Positions 20,354 through 30,598 are shown, numbered from the stretch's first letter. The stretch is DNA of 64,000 bases from Moraxella sp. K1664 (GCF_039693965.1 NZ_CP155576.1:496001-560000), one strand, 5' to 3'. Notes: generated from the sequence alone by a model not told the origin. Made by a program: numbers and translations.

Positions 20354-21748
20354 TCACGCCAACGCTTTGACACATGCCACAAACCGCTCGCCACGCTCAT
20401 TATAGCTCTTAAATTGGTCTAGGCTTGCACACGCAGGCGACAATAGCACGACTTTGGCGGAGCTTTGACTGGCAAGCTCCACCGCTTTGTCAAGCGTACC
20501 TGCCTGTGTCATTTTGCTTGCCAAATCAGGGCTGTTTGCCAACGTTTTTTCTATCAAGCCCGCATCTTGTCCGATAAGATAAATGCTATGGGCAAACTGC
20601 TCGGCAAAAGGGGCAAGCTCGGCAAAATCCTGCCCCTTGCCCTGACCGCCCAAAATCAAGGCAAGCGAGTGCTCGCCATACACCGCCCCAAGCCCGTCAA
20701 TGGCGGAGAGTGTCGCCCCAATATTCGTGCCTTTTGAGTCGTTAAAATACACCTTGCCATTCACGTCCGCCACATATTCACAGCGGTGTGGCAAGCCCTT
20801 AAATGTCCGTAGCACGTCAAGCATGGCACTCATGTCAAGCCCCACCGCACTGCCCAAGGCTAAGGCGGATAGGGCATTTAGCAGGTTGTGTTTACCCTTA
20901 ATCAAAATTTCATCAGATGAGATGAGCTTGTCGCCATTATGACACAGCCAAATACTTTCGCCATTTTCGCCATTGTCATCACGCTCGCCTTTTAGACAAA
21001 AGTCCGCCGAAAAGCCTTCGCCAATCCCCCCTGACGTACTTATCATCTGGGCGTGTTTGGGCAAATGAGCGATACAAGTGCGAGCAAGCTCCTTATCGTC
21101 CAGCCACACCACGGCATTTTTGGCGTTATCAAAAATGCGTAATTTTTGGGCAAGATACCCTGCCATGTCGCCATGACGGTCTAGGTGGTCGGCAGATAAA
21201 TTCAAAATGGTCGCCACGTCCGCCCCAAGCCCGCCCATCATTTCAAGTTGAAAGCTCGAAAATTCAAGCACCACCATGTCCATGCCGTCAATGTTTAATA
21301 AATCAAGAGCAGGCGTGCCGATGTTACCGCCCACGCCCACCGTTTTGCCTGACTTTTGTGCCATAAGTCCGACCAGCGTGGTTACGGTGGATTTGGCGTT
21401 GGAACCTGTAATGGCAATGATGGGCGTGTGCGTGCCGTTGTCCGCATCTCGCTTTTTTAGATTTTCAACGAACACTTGTACATCGCTCACCACGCTCACG
21501 CCCTGCTCTATGGCTTGGGCTATGGCGGGCGTGGTGGGGTCGATACCAGGGCTGATGACGACTTTGTCCGAAGCGAGCAAAACATCGGCATGAATACCGC
21601 CAAAATAAGTCGCCACACCGCTTGGCAATTTGTCCGCCAACGGGGGAAAATTACCGTCTGTTACGGCAACCGTATGCCCTTGATTTACCAAAAATTGAAC
21701 CGCAGACAGCCCAGAACCGCCCAAGCCGATGACTGTATAATTTGCCAT
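20354..21748 (-). CDS. murD: UDP-N-acetylmuramoyl-L-alanine--D-glutamate ligase
   Basis: Cytoplasmic Mur ligase of 464 residues that adds D-glutamate to UDP-MurNAc-L-Ala. The N-terminal Rossmann domain begins YTVIGLGGSGLSAVQFL. The ATP-binding loop is ITGSNAKSTVTTL, with Ala where E. coli has Gly, a common variant. The mid-domain has LNLSADHLDRHGDM and the C-terminal domain starts after GLPHRCEYVADVNGKVYFNDSKGTN. All catalytic blocks are present. It is transcribed toward ftsW. Confidence 0.95.
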   Translation of the reverse strand: MANYTVIGLGGSGLSAVQFLVNQGHTVAVTDGNFPPLADKLPSGVATYFGGIHADVLLASDKVVISPGIDPTTPAIAQAIEQGVSVVSDVQVFVENLKKRDADNGTHTPIIAITGSNAKSTVTTLVGLMAQKSGKTVGVGGNIGTPALDLLNIDGMDMVVLEFSSFQLEMMGGLGADVATILNLSADHLDRHGDMAGYLAQKLRIFDNAKNAVVWLDDKELARTCIAHLPKHAQMISTSGGIGEGFSADFCLKGERDDNGENGESIWLCHNGDKLISSDEILIKGKHNLLNALSALALGSAVGLDMSAMLDVLRTFKGLPHRCEYVADVNGKVYFNDSKGTNIGATLSAIDGLGAVYGEHSLALILGGQGKGQDFAELAPFAEQFAHSIYLIGQDAGLIEKTLANSPDLASKMTQAGTLDKAVELASQSSAKVVLLSPACASLDQFKSYNERGERFVACVKALA

Positions 21749-21765
21749 GAATGTGCCTTTTTTAA

Positions 21766-22206
<441 letters not shown>

Positions 22207-22208
22207 AC

Positions 22209-22232
22209 AAAACCCCACCGAAGTGGGGTTTT
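22209..22232 (+). terminator. Rho-independent terminator of glnB
   Basis: AAAACCCCAC-CGAA-GTGGGGTTTT is a 10-bp perfect stem with a CGAA tetraloop and a T-run, starting 3 bases after the glnB stop. It may also serve the converging DUF2147 gene. Confidence 0.9.
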
Positions 22233-22262
22233 GTGTGTTTGACTAAATCATTAAGCCTTTGG

Positions 22263-22628
22263 TTATTGTCTAACACCTGTTTGAGTGCCAGCACGGCTTG
22301 TGATGGTGATGTTATTTCCGTTTAACGTGATGTTGGCGGTGCCTGAGATGGGTAGGGTTGGGTGTTTGCCTTTACCTGCATATTTGCCACCACCTTGGGC
22401 TTTGATGTCTCTGATGACGGTCGTGCCTTCACGCTTTTTGGCTTTTTCGGTCAAGCCTTTGGTCATCACGGCTTGGTAGCCACTGCCTGACTTGCTGATT
22501 TTGATGATGGCTTTGGCTTCGCCTTTTTCGCTCATTTTCCAGTTGCCCACAATGGCGTCATCATTGGCAAATGCACTGGCAGATACTGCAACACCTAGAC
22601 CGATGGCAAGTAGTTTGTTCAATTTCAT
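22263..22628 (-). CDS. Secreted DUF2147-family protein
   Basis: Protein of 121 residues with a clear signal peptide (MKLNKLLAIGLGVAVSASAFA). The mature part begins NDDAIVGNWKMSEKGEAKAI and has the DUF2147 pattern: a GxW near the start, alternating basic and hydrophobic strands, and a second half with GKHPTLPISGTANITLNGN. DUF2147 proteins are lipocalin-like exported proteins without a firm function. It is a single gene, convergent with glnB, and has a good ribosome-binding site (AGGAG). Confidence 0.75.
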   Translation of the reverse strand: MKLNKLLAIGLGVAVSASAFANDDAIVGNWKMSEKGEAKAIIKISKSGSGYQAVMTKGLTEKAKKREGTTVIRDIKAQGGGKYAGKGKHPTLPISGTANITLNGNNITITSRAGTQTGVRQ

Positions 22629-22795
22629 GGCTTACTCCTGTTTACAAAAATCTCATTAATTCAAGCCAGTCAGTACTCGTACTGACAACTGTTTACCCAT
22701 TATAAACAAGGATTTTTTAAATTGCAAACATTAACTTTGTAAGCCATTTGCCTTTTTGTAAGTGCTTGGTAAAAATGTTTCTGCCTAGGGCGTGT

Positions 22796-23050
22796 CTACT
22801 CAAAAGGGTTGTTTACCATCACTACTTTGGACGGGTCTTTATCAGCAGTGGCAGGCAAACCTTGGCTATCCAACTCATCAAACGCCCCGCAAAGTGCCTG
22901 TGCAAAGTCAAGCAATGCCTGTGCCTGTGCCTTACCCGCCTGCGTTTTGGCAATTTCCACATCACCACTGATGATGACACTGTCCGTGCCGTTCTCTATG
23001 GTCAAAGCCCCAATTTGTAGGACTTCGCTGTCATTGTCAAAGATATTCAT
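22796..23050 (-). CDS. Small acidic conserved-type protein, unknown
   Basis: Protein of 84 residues with a strong acidic bias and no signal peptide. It begins MNIFDNDSEVLQIGALTIEN, continues with a beta-like segment (SVIISGDVEI) and an Ala/Gln/Leu-rich helix (KAQAQALLDFAQALCGAFDEL), and ends VVMVNNPFE. It starts 16 bases after the stop of the secreted nuclease gene on the same strand, with a GGAGAGACG element before it, so co-transcription is likely. No domain is recognised. Its stop codon TAG runs straight into ACACGCCCTA, which resembles a MITE end. Confidence 0.7.
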   Translation of the reverse strand: MNIFDNDSEVLQIGALTIENGTDSVIISGDVEIAKTQAGKAQAQALLDFAQALCGAFDELDSQGLPATADKDPSKVVMVNNPFE

Positions 23051-23066
23051 CGTCTCTCCTATTAGA

Positions 23067-24023
23067 TTATTTTAACAAACCAATTAAAAATTCTAAAATC
23101 ATCATAATCAGTCTTATCCAGACATCATCTTGACCATCGGTGTCAGCCTGCTGTTTTGGGTCAGACGCAGCAGGCAGATTAAAAGCCACTGACTGCACCT
23201 GTGGCGACAGCGATGGCATGGCATTGACGCCCGTGCGTTCGGACAACTCGGCAAGGCTAATATGTTCAATCTTGCCCGAGTCGTCATTGGGTGTATAGTA
23301 CACGCCTGCACGGTTGATGCCAGGGACATAGACCGCCTTAAAAAAGTGGCTCGGCACCAGTACGCCATCGCCGATTTGGGCGACTTGACGACCTTGGAAC
23401 ACCACACCTGTCACGACATACAGCTCGCCATATTTCAAGGTCAAGTTGCGTGTGTCTCGCTCTATCTCCTGCCACAGTCCACGGTTGTGTGTGCCGTTTT
23501 GGGGGGCGATGTTGGCAAGGCTAAAACTGTCAAACTGCTGTGAGACGTTCGCCATGTCGCCATTGGGTGATAAATGCCCCCTGTCATAGCCCGAACGGCG
23601 ATAGTCATTGAGTGTTGCTCGCACGTTTGTGGGCAGGCGACTCTCTTCGTGAAAGCTGTCTTTGCGAGCCAATGAACGTGCCTGATTGATGCGTTCACAA
23701 GTCAAGTACTCGGCAGAGTAGATGGGCGTGCGTGAGATGCCCGAATACAACACGGCAAAGCCATCAAAGCACAGCTCATAATTTTTACGAGCCAGTTTTT
23801 GCCCTTTGGTGCCGACCAACTGTGGGGCGGTATTGGCATAAAAATGCTCAGGGCAACTGGCGAGATTTTGGGCGTTTACTGGATTGTTTTGCCCCACAAA
23901 AGTCCCCTGCTCGCCATACGCCACCGCTATCTTGGCATGACTGGCGGAGCATAACAGCAGTAACGGCAACACAAGCAGTCGCTGACTGGCACGACATGAT
24001 GAGAAAAATGGGGCTAAATACAT
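23067..24023 (-). CDS. Secreted DNA/RNA non-specific endonuclease
   Basis: NUC-type beta-beta-alpha-metal nuclease. From the ATG at 24023 it is 318 residues; the longer frame begins with TTG at 24041. A signal peptide covers the first 30 residues or so (LVLPLLLLCSASHA). The catalytic motif is SGYDRGHLSPNGDM with the general-base His, followed by the Mg-binding Asn in NIAPQNGTHNRGLWQEIE. An extra region of about 80 residues before the core contains four cysteines that could form disulfides. The C-terminus carries a hydrophobic helix (LIMMILEFLIGLL), which may anchor the enzyme in the envelope. It would degrade nucleic acids outside the cytoplasm. Confidence 0.85.
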   Translation of the reverse strand: MYLAPFFSSCRASQRLLVLPLLLLCSASHAKIAVAYGEQGTFVGQNNPVNAQNLASCPEHFYANTAPQLVGTKGQKLARKNYELCFDGFAVLYSGISRTPIYSAEYLTCERINQARSLARKDSFHEESRLPTNVRATLNDYRRSGYDRGHLSPNGDMANVSQQFDSFSLANIAPQNGTHNRGLWQEIERDTRNLTLKYGELYVVTGVVFQGRQVAQIGDGVLVPSHFFKAVYVPGINRAGVYYTPNDDSGKIEHISLAELSERTGVNAMPSLSPQVQSVAFNLPAASDPKQQADTDGQDDVWIRLIMMILEFLIGLLK

Positions 24024-24231
24024 GACAAACTCTAATGACAAAACACGACATTATAACCGATTTTTGATGACAAAGGGTGTTATCTCGCCTGTTTTTGAGC
24101 GTTAAAAGACTTACCAGACCATCATGGACATGCCCCACCATGCTTATACCACCTAGAAATCCATCACATCGCCCCCATTATTGTTTCTTATTTTATTATT
24201 TTTATTTTTCCAGTCCATTTATCTCCCGCTC

Positions 24232-25377
24232 ATGAACCACGCCACTTTTGCCCCACGCCTGCTTACTTGGTTTGCCACACACGGTCGTCATGACTTGCCT
24301 TGGCAATATCATCATGCCGACACGTCCGACATTTATGCCGTTTGGCTGTCTGAGATTATGTTACAGCAAACCCAAGTCGCCACCGTTTTGGGTTATTTTG
24401 GGCGGTTTATGGATACATTTCCCACCGTACAAGACTTGGCAAATGCCGACTGGGATGACGTGGCAAACCCATGGGCAGGGCTTGGCTACTATGCTCGGGC
24501 AAGAAATCTACATCAAGGGGCAAAGCAAGTGGCGGATTATGTCGCCACGCATGGGCATTTCCCACAGACGGTGGATGAATGGCAAAACGTGCGTGGCGTG
24601 GGACGCTCCACCGCAGGGGCGATAGTGGCGATGGGCGTGCGTGGGCGTGGCGTGATATGCGATGGCAACGTCAAACGGGTGCTGACACGCTGGGCAGGCA
24701 TAGACGGCGACATCACCAAATCCGCCACCGACAAGGTACTGTGGGAGCTTGCCGACACGCTCACGCCCACAGATGATAGCGGTAAGTTCGCCCAAGCGAT
24801 GATGGATTTGGGGGCGATCGTCTGCACTCGCACTCGCCCTGCTTGCATATCTTGTCCATTATCAGACGACTGCACCGCCCATAAGAACGACAATCCCACC
24901 GCCTATCCTGTCAAAGCCAAAAAGGCAGACAAACCCCACCGCCATTCGCTCGTGTTCGCTCTGATGCATGATGACAAACTGTTATGGATAAAACGCCAAA
25001 GCGATACAGGGACAGGCATTTGGGACGGACTGTACGCCTTGCCCATGCTGATGATAAATGATAAACAAGGCGATATGCCCCATGATTTACATCACGCCAA
25101 AACCATGCATGATAAATACGCCCACGCCCATAAGCCTAGCCTTGCTGAAAGTCAAGTTTTGGATAATCTGCCAAACATCACCATCAATCACCCCAAAACC
25201 ATCAAGCACACACTCACGCATTTTCATTGGCATTTGTCATTGGTCTATATCAATGTTGATAAAATGCTTTATGACAACATCAACCACGCCCTAACTGCCA
25301 TTCATGCCGATTTTGTTTGGCAAAAAGGGTATGATGGGCTGGGCGTACCAAAGGCGATGGGGAAATTAGTAGGGTAG
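24232..25377 (+). CDS. mutY: A/G-specific adenine glycosylase MutY
   Basis: Base-excision repair enzyme, 381 residues from the ATG at 24232; a longer frame begins at TTG 24181 but would add a hydrophobic leader and is unlikely. It removes adenine opposite 8-oxoguanine. The catalytic Glu lies in SEIMLQQTQV (about residue 41). The helix-hairpin-helix motif is VRGVGRSTAGAI with the following catalytic Asp in ICDGNVKRVL. The [4Fe-4S] cluster ligands form the C-x6-C-x2-C-x5-C pattern in CTRTRPACISCPLSDDC. The C-terminal NUDIX-like domain (about 240-380) recognises 8-oxoG. Confidence 0.93.
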   Translation: MNHATFAPRLLTWFATHGRHDLPWQYHHADTSDIYAVWLSEIMLQQTQVATVLGYFGRFMDTFPTVQDLANADWDDVANPWAGLGYYARARNLHQGAKQVADYVATHGHFPQTVDEWQNVRGVGRSTAGAIVAMGVRGRGVICDGNVKRVLTRWAGIDGDITKSATDKVLWELADTLTPTDDSGKFAQAMMDLGAIVCTRTRPACISCPLSDDCTAHKNDNPTAYPVKAKKADKPHRHSLVFALMHDDKLLWIKRQSDTGTGIWDGLYALPMLMINDKQGDMPHDLHHAKTMHDKYAHAHKPSLAESQVLDNLPNITINHPKTIKHTLTHFHWHLSLVYINVDKMLYDNINHALTAIHADFVWQKGYDGLGVPKAMGKLVG

Positions 25378-25447
25378 GCTTGAAAAGGTTATTAATTCAA
25401 ATCGTAAAACTAAAAATTTGAAATTTTTCCAAACATCAAAACTCTGT

Positions 25448-26359
25448 TTAATAATCCCGTTTTTGTAGCCAATCCACCATTTGCAAAAGTAGATTATCAT
25501 CGCCCAAATCCGCCACCTGCTCCCTTGCCCTATCAAAGAGTTCATCGGCATAGGCACGGGCGTTATCCACGCCAAGCAGTTTGACATAGGTGGACTTGTC
25601 CAGTTTTTCATCACTGCCTGCCATTTTGCCAAGCGTTTGGGTGTCCGCCACGACATCTAGCACATCGTCTTGCACCTGATAGGCAAGCCCGATGAGCCGT
25701 GCATACTCGCCAAGGCTTGCCATACGCTCATCAGACGCACCGCCACACACCGCTCCCATCAACACACTAGCTTCTATCAACGCCCCTGTTTTGTCCTTGT
25801 GAATGGCTTCTAGCTCATCTTGGCTAAGCTGTTTTTGCTCACCGCTCAAATCCGCCTGTTGCCCTGCCACCATACGCCGAGCGTTGGGAGCAAGTATGCC
25901 AAGTAGCCTTGCCACGACATCAGCCCCAACCGCCCCGAGCTCATAATCTCCGCCCAACACATCAAAGGCAAGCGACTGCAATACATCGCCTGTCAGCACC
26001 GCCGCCCCTTCGCCATAAACCACATGACAAGTCGGCTTGCCACGGCGTAGCTCATCATCGTCCATAGACGGTAGGTCATCATGCACAAGCGAATAACCAT
26101 GCACGCACTCTATGGCAAGCATGGCACGGCGTACCGCTCCAAAGGCAGGCATATCCACACGCCCCCCAACTGCCAAAAAAGTCGCCAATACAAGCAAAGG
26201 ACGCACCCGTTTGCCACCGTTAGAAATGGCATAGCGAGACGCTTCACCCAAGGGGTGTGGCAGATTGGCAGTGTCAAATAATAGGTCAAAATCTGCCATT
26301 AGCTGATTTTTGGTAAAATCTTGTACGCTGTTTAAATCATCGGTGTGCAATTTACTCAT
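25448..26359 (-). CDS. ispA: (2E,6E)-Farnesyl diphosphate synthase
   Basis: Short-chain polyprenyl synthase, 303 residues from the ATG at 26359; an in-frame start at 26389 would add 10. It condenses IPP with DMAPP and GPP to make farnesyl diphosphate. The first aspartate-rich motif is DDLPSMDDDELRRGKP (DDx4D form, typical of bacterial type II FPP synthases) and the second is QVQDDVLDV. The segment SNGGKRVRPLLVLA precedes them, as in IspA. It stands alone here, without the usual xseB or dxs neighbours. Confidence 0.9.
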   Translation of the reverse strand: MSKLHTDDLNSVQDFTKNQLMADFDLLFDTANLPHPLGEASRYAISNGGKRVRPLLVLATFLAVGGRVDMPAFGAVRRAMLAIECVHGYSLVHDDLPSMDDDELRRGKPTCHVVYGEGAAVLTGDVLQSLAFDVLGGDYELGAVGADVVARLLGILAPNARRMVAGQQADLSGEQKQLSQDELEAIHKDKTGALIEASVLMGAVCGGASDERMASLGEYARLIGLAYQVQDDVLDVVADTQTLGKMAGSDEKLDKSTYVKLLGVDNARAYADELFDRAREQVADLGDDNLLLQMVDWLQKRDY

Positions 26360-26520
26360 GTCCGCCCCCACGTCAAAAAACGCTATCATACCCCAAAATG
26401 CAAGGATTTTGGGTAAAAATCATCGGTTTTTAAAAATTTTTCAAAAAATATGCAAAAAGTGCTTGCAAAGTTTTTAAAATCATATATAATACGCACCACT
26501 TAGCCAATAAAGCTAAACAT

Positions 26521-26596
26521 GGCGCGGTAGCTCAGTCGGGAGAGCAACGGATTGAAAATCCGTGTGTCGGCAGTTCGATCCTGCCCCACGCCACCA
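26521..26596 (+). tRNA. tRNA-Phe (GAA)
   Basis: A 76-nt cloverleaf with an encoded CCA. The anticodon loop reads TTGAAAA with GAA. The D arm (TAGCTCAG...GAGCA), the anticodon stem (ACGGA / TCCGT) and the T arm (GGCAG TTCGATC CTGCC) are all good. The acceptor pairs GGCGCGG with CCACGCC, which leaves one C-A mismatch at the fifth pair. It is on the plus strand between two minus-strand genes and has its own terminator. Confidence 0.95.
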
Positions 26597-26604
26597 TATT
26601 TTAA

Positions 26605-26632
26605 AACACTCAACTTCGGTTGGGTGTTTTTT
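26605..26632 (+). terminator. Terminator of tRNA-Phe
   Basis: ACACTCAAC-TTCG-GTTGGGTGT followed by TTTTT, a stable UUCG-loop hairpin starting 9 bases after the tRNA. Confidence 0.88.
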
Positions 26633-26723
26633 GTTGTGCGTGATAAAAATAATGCCATCAAAGGATGTATTCAGCACGCCCATTGGCATATTTTAAAATC
26701 AAATGAGCATAAAGCCAAACCAC

Positions 26724-26754
26724 AAAAAACCCTGCCATGTCAGCAGGGTTTTTA
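26724..26754 (-). terminator. Terminator of rplS
   Basis: AAAAACCCTGC ... GCAGGGTTTTT, an 11-bp arm hairpin with T-runs on both strands, 22 bases past the rplS stop. Confidence 0.88.
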
Positions 26755-26775
26755 TTGGATAAATCAGATAAGACA

Positions 26776-27144
26776 TTAAGCGTCTTTTTTGGCACCCAAT
26801 TTTTCTTTGATACGGGCAGACTTACCAGAACGCTCACGTAGGTAGTAAAGTTTGGCACGGCGAACATCACCACGACGCTTAACTTCGATACCACCGATGA
26901 TTGGTGAGTGTAGTTGGAATGCACGCTCAACACCCACACCGCTTGAAATCTTACGTACGGTGAAAGATGAGTTGAGACCACGGTTACGCTTAGCGATAAC
27001 CACGCCTTCAAAGGCTTGTAGACGCTCTTTGTCGCCTTCTTGGACACGAACTTTAACCACAACAGTATCACCAGGGGCGAATGAAGGGTGGTCTTTTAGC
27101 TGTGATTGTTCAATTTGTTGAACCAGGGGATGTTTGTTACTCAT
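26776..27144 (-). CDS. rplS: 50S ribosomal protein L19
   Basis: Ribosomal protein L19 of 122 residues from the ATG at 27144; the upstream in-frame start would add 10 residues. The body starts [18 protein letters not shown], with the family signature [21 protein letters not shown] and [19 protein letters not shown] at the end. In most gammaproteobacteria rplS is the last gene of rpsP-rimM-trmD-rplS. Here the gene upstream is glmS and no rpsP, rimM or trmD is present, so rplS has its own promoter and terminator. Confidence 0.96.
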   Translation of the reverse strand: MSNKHPLVQQIEQSQLKDHPSFAPGDTVVVKVRVQEGDKERLQAFEGVVIAKRNRGLNSSFTVRKISSGVGVERAFQLHSPIIGGIEVKRRGDVRRAKLYYLRERSGKSARIKEKLGAKKDA

Positions 27145-27300
27145 GGAATACTCCAATAAATGACATAGGCTCATACCTTTCTACATGGCTCAAAGGTCGC
27201 ATATCATATCATCATCAGATTGAAAAACTCAATCCACGTCCGAGCCACACGGACACATAAAACGGCTCATTATAATAAAAAGCCAAACAAAAATCAAGGG

Positions 27301-29145
27301 TTATTCCACTGTCACCGACTTGGCAAGGTTACGGGGTTTGTCCACGTCCGTACCACGCACCAAGGCGACATGATAGGAGAGCAGTTGCACGGCAATGGTA
27401 TGGACAATGGGCGATAACACTCCGATATGGCGTGGCGTGCGAATGACGTGTACGCCGTCTGTTTCGGTAAAGTCGCTGTCAAGGTCGGATAAGACAAACA
27501 GCTCGCCACCCCTAGCTCCAACCTCTTGCATATTGGCTTTGACCTTATCAAGCAGTTTGTCATTGGGGGCGATGACCACCACGGGCATGTTTTCATCAAC
27601 GAGTGCCAAAGGACCATGTTTGAGTTCGCCTGCAGGATAAGCCTCGGCATGGATATAGGTCAGCTCTTTTAATTTTAACGCCCCTTCTAGGGCAATCGGA
27701 TAATGAATGCCACGCCCCAGATATAACGCAGATGGCTTGGTGGCAAACTCTTTTGCCCATACGGCAAGCTGTGGCTCTAAGTTTAAGGCGTGCTGTATGC
27801 TCCCTGGCAACTGACGTAAATCATCAGCATAGCCTACCAACTCATCATCAGACACATGCCCACGAAGTTTGGCAAGCGTCACTGCCAGTCCAAACAAAAT
27901 CACAAGCTGGGTGGTAAATGCCTTAGTACTCGCCACGCCAATCTCTGCCCCTGCTCGGGTATAGATGGCAAGCGTACTGGCTCGGGGCAAGGCAGATTCT
28001 AATACATTACAAATAGATAGGCTGTACTCATGCCCTTGGGATTGGGCGTACTTTAACGCCTCCATCGTGTCTAGGGTCTCGCCCGACTGGCTAATCGTGA
28101 TGATAAGCTCATCAGGGTCAGCGATGACATCACGGTAGCGATATTCGCTAGCTATCTCTACATCGGTACGAATACGAGCGATGGATTCTAGCCAATATTT
28201 GCCCGTGAGTGCCGAATAATAAGACGTGCCACAGGCTAGGATTTTTATGCTTTTAGTTTTTGAGAAAATCTCTGGGGCATGCTCACCAAAATTCTCTGAC
28301 ACAAAACCGCCATCTAGGAAAATTTCTGCCGTATCCGCCACCGCTTTTGGCTGTTCATAAATCTCTTTTTGCATAAAGTGGCTATACCCACCCAGCTCCA
28401 AACTTGCCAATGACAGCTCGGAAGTTTTTACCGCACGCTCGGTTTTGTCGCCATTTTTATCAAGGAGCATGTCAATGCCGTTAGCGGATAACAAAGCAAT
28501 ATCGCCATCTTCTAAATAAGTGACTTTACGGGTAAAGGCAATGACTGCCGACACATCGGATGCGATAAATACTTCTTCATCGCCAAATGCCACCAGGAGC
28601 GGACAGCCCATGCGAGCCACCACCATGTGAGCAGGGTCATCATGGCACATCACAGCAATGGCAAATGCCCCATGAAAACGACTGCACGCTGTTTGTACTG
28701 CACGGTACAAATCCTTGCCGTTATTTTCGTATTCGTGGCGGACGCTGTGAGCGATGACTTCGGTGTCGGTTTGCGATTCAAATTCATAACCCAATGCTTC
28801 TAGGCGAGTACGTTCGGCTTCAAAATTCTCAATAATGCCGTTATGCACCACCGAGATGAGTCCGCCTGAGATGTGCGGGTGAGCGTTTGGCTCGGTAACA
28901 CCGCCATGTGTTGCCCAGCGGGTATGTCCGATGCCGATATGACCTGTCAGCCCTTTTTGCCTGACCGCCTCTTCCATGAGAGCGACACGCCCCACACGAC
29001 GAACTCGTTTAATCTTTTGTTCGCTCTCACTATAGACCGCAATGCCTGACGAGTCATAGCCACGATATTCTAGGCGTTTTAGCCCGTCTGTTAAAAAATC
29101 CACCACATTGGCATGGGCACGAATTGCCCCAACGATACCGCACAT
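27301..29145 (-). CDS. glmS: Glutamine--fructose-6-phosphate aminotransferase (isomerizing)
   Basis: Makes glucosamine-6-phosphate from fructose-6-P and glutamine, the first step of UDP-GlcNAc synthesis for wall and LOS. 614 residues. The glutaminase domain begins with the Cys nucleophile (MCGIVGAI). Two SIS domains (about 290-430 and 460-600) hold [27 protein letters not shown] and the end signature [15 protein letters not shown]. Complete. About 140 bases upstream of the start, a run of nine A and nine G on the coding strand could affect promoter spacing. Confidence 0.96.
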   Translation of the reverse strand: MCGIVGAIRAHANVVDFLTDGLKRLEYRGYDSSGIAVYSESEQKIKRVRRVGRVALMEEAVRQKGLTGHIGIGHTRWATHGGVTEPNAHPHISGGLISVVHNGIIENFEAERTRLEALGYEFESQTDTEVIAHSVRHEYENNGKDLYRAVQTACSRFHGAFAIAVMCHDDPAHMVVARMGCPLLVAFGDEEVFIASDVSAVIAFTRKVTYLEDGDIALLSANGIDMLLDKNGDKTERAVKTSELSLASLELGGYSHFMQKEIYEQPKAVADTAEIFLDGGFVSENFGEHAPEIFSKTKSIKILACGTSYYSALTGKYWLESIARIRTDVEIASEYRYRDVIADPDELIITISQSGETLDTMEALKYAQSQGHEYSLSICNVLESALPRASTLAIYTRAGAEIGVASTKAFTTQLVILFGLAVTLAKLRGHVSDDELVGYADDLRQLPGSIQHALNLEPQLAVWAKEFATKPSALYLGRGIHYPIALEGALKLKELTYIHAEAYPAGELKHGPLALVDENMPVVVIAPNDKLLDKVKANMQEVGARGGELFVLSDLDSDFTETDGVHVIRTPRHIGVLSPIVHTIAVQLLSYHVALVRGTDVDKPRNLAKSVTVE

Positions 29146-29285
29146 ATTTGTTCCTTAGTATCTGGTTAATGTTACAATGACAAAGATTGCCACAAAAAGT
29201 CCTACCCCAAATCGTTAGGTAAGGCGTGTATTATAGCAGATTTGGCAGTCGCTGTGACATCTGCTTTGGTGGTAGTTTTGCAACG

Positions 29286-29303
29286 CCCCCCCCCTTTTTT
29301 TTT
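29286..29303. repeat. Homopolymer tract C9T9 (A9G9 on the glmS strand)
   Basis: Nine C followed by nine T between glmS and the tuf terminator. Read on the glmS strand it is nine A followed by nine G, about 140-158 bases upstream of the ATG. Tracts of this length are prone to slippage. Confidence 0.9.
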
Positions 29304-29322
29304 CCTTTGCAAACCCCACCCC

Positions 29323-29365
29323 AAAAACCCAAACCCCCCACCATCTCTGGCAGGGGGTTTGGTTT
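29323..29365 (-). terminator. Terminator of tuf
   Basis: On the minus strand the arms CCAAACCCCC and GGGGGGTTTGG are followed by GTTTTT. The loop is about 13 nt. It starts about 43 bases past the tuf stop. Confidence 0.88.
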
Positions 29366-29407
29366 GACTTGGTTGGTCTTGTTTGCTGTTAAGCCAATCT
29401 TGTTAGA

Positions 29408-30598
29408 TTAGTTCTTAACGTTAGCAACAACACCAGCACCTACGGTGCGACCACCTTCACGAATCGCGAAGCGTAGACCTTTGTCCATGGCGATTGGGTG
29501 GATAAGCTCAACACTCATCTCAACGTTGTCGCCAGGCATAACCATTTCAGTACCTTCTTGTAGGGTGATGGCACCTGTTACGTCAGTGGTACGGAAGTAG
29601 AATTGTGGACGATAGCCATTTAGGAATGGAGTATGACGACCACCTTCTTCTTTTGACAGTACGTATACTTCAGCGTCAAAGTTGGTGTGTGGGGTGATTG
29701 AACCTGGCTTGGCTAGTACTTGACCACGTTGAACTTCTTCACGCTTGGTACCACGTAGTAGAACACCACAGTTCTCGCCAGCACGACCTTCGTCTAGTAG
29801 CTTACGGAACATCTCAACACCAGTACAGGTGGTTTTGGCGGTGTCTTTGATACCTACGATTTCAACTTCATCACCAACTTTGATGATACCAGATTCAACA
29901 CGACCTGTTACCACAGTACCACGACCAGAGATAGAGAATACGTCTTCGATTGGCATTAGGAATGCTTTATCGATGTCACGCTCAGGCTCAGGAATGTAGC
30001 TGTCTAGGGTGTCTAGTAGTTCTAGGATGGCAGGCTCGCCATATTGACCAGCATCACCGTTTAGACCTAGAAGAGCAGAACCTTTGATGATTGGGGTGTC
30101 ATCACCTGGGAAGTCATAGTCAGATAGAAGTTCACGTACTTCCATTTCTACTAGTTCTAGTAGCTCTTCGTCGTCTACTAGGTCGCACTTATTCATGAAT
30201 ACCATGATGTAAGGTACACCAACCTGACGAGACAGAAGGATGTGCTCACGAGTTTGTGGCATAGGACCATCTGTGGCAGCAACAACTAGAATCGCACCGT
30301 CCATTTGAGCGGCACCAGTAATCATGTTTTTAACGTAGTCGGCGTGACCGGGGCAGTCTACGTGTGCATAGTGGCGAGCTGCAGTGTCATACTCGATGTG
30401 AGAAGTGTTAATGGTAATACCACGAGCTTTTTCTTCAGGAGCTGAGTCAATGGCAGCGTAGTCTTTTGCTTCACCACCGTGGTGCTTAGCAGCAACGGTA
30501 GCAATCGCAGCAGTTAGGGTAGTTTTACCGTGGTCAACGTGACCGATGGTACCAACGTTTACGTGTGGTTTGTTACGTTCGAATTTGGCTTTGGCCAT
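29408..30598 (-). CDS. tuf: Elongation factor Tu
   Basis: GTPase that delivers aminoacyl-tRNA to the ribosome, 396 residues. G1 is GHVDHGKT, G2 is [15 protein letters not shown]3 is [13 protein letters not shown]4 is NKCD and G5 is SALLGL. The C-terminal [24 protein letters not shown] block is intact. A GAGGACATACCC element precedes the start. It stands alone, not in a str operon, and only one copy lies in this window. Confidence 0.97.
   Translation of the reverse strand: MAKAKFERNKPHVNVGTIGHVDHGKTTLTAAIATVAAKHHGGEAKDYAAIDSAPEEKARGITINTSHIEYDTAARHYAHVDCPGHADYVKNMITGAAQMDGAILVVAATDGPMPQTREHILLSRQVGVPYIMVFMNKCDLVDDEELLELVEMEVRELLSDYDFPGDDTPIIKGSALLGLNGDAGQYGEPAILELLDTLDSYIPEPERDIDKAFLMPIEDVFSISGRGTVVTGRVESGIIKVGDEVEIVGIKDTAKTTCTGVEMFRKLLDEGRAGENCGVLLRGTKREEVQRGQVLAKPGSITPHTNFDAEVYVLSKEEGGRHTPFLNGYRPQFYFRTTDVTGAITLQEGTEMVMPGDNVEMSVELIHPIAMDKGLRFAIREGGRTVGAGVVANVKN

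Noticed and set aside
22786-22800. An eighth MITE copy starting at TAGGGCGTGTCTACT
   Set aside because: Only about 10 bases match a MITE end. No hairpin arms follow, since the sequence continues into the small acidic gene; at most it is a remnant end.
29146-29285. glmS ribozyme or riboswitch upstream of glmS
   Set aside because: No glmS ribozyme core or pseudoknot pattern is seen, and this class is rare outside Gram-positive bacteria.
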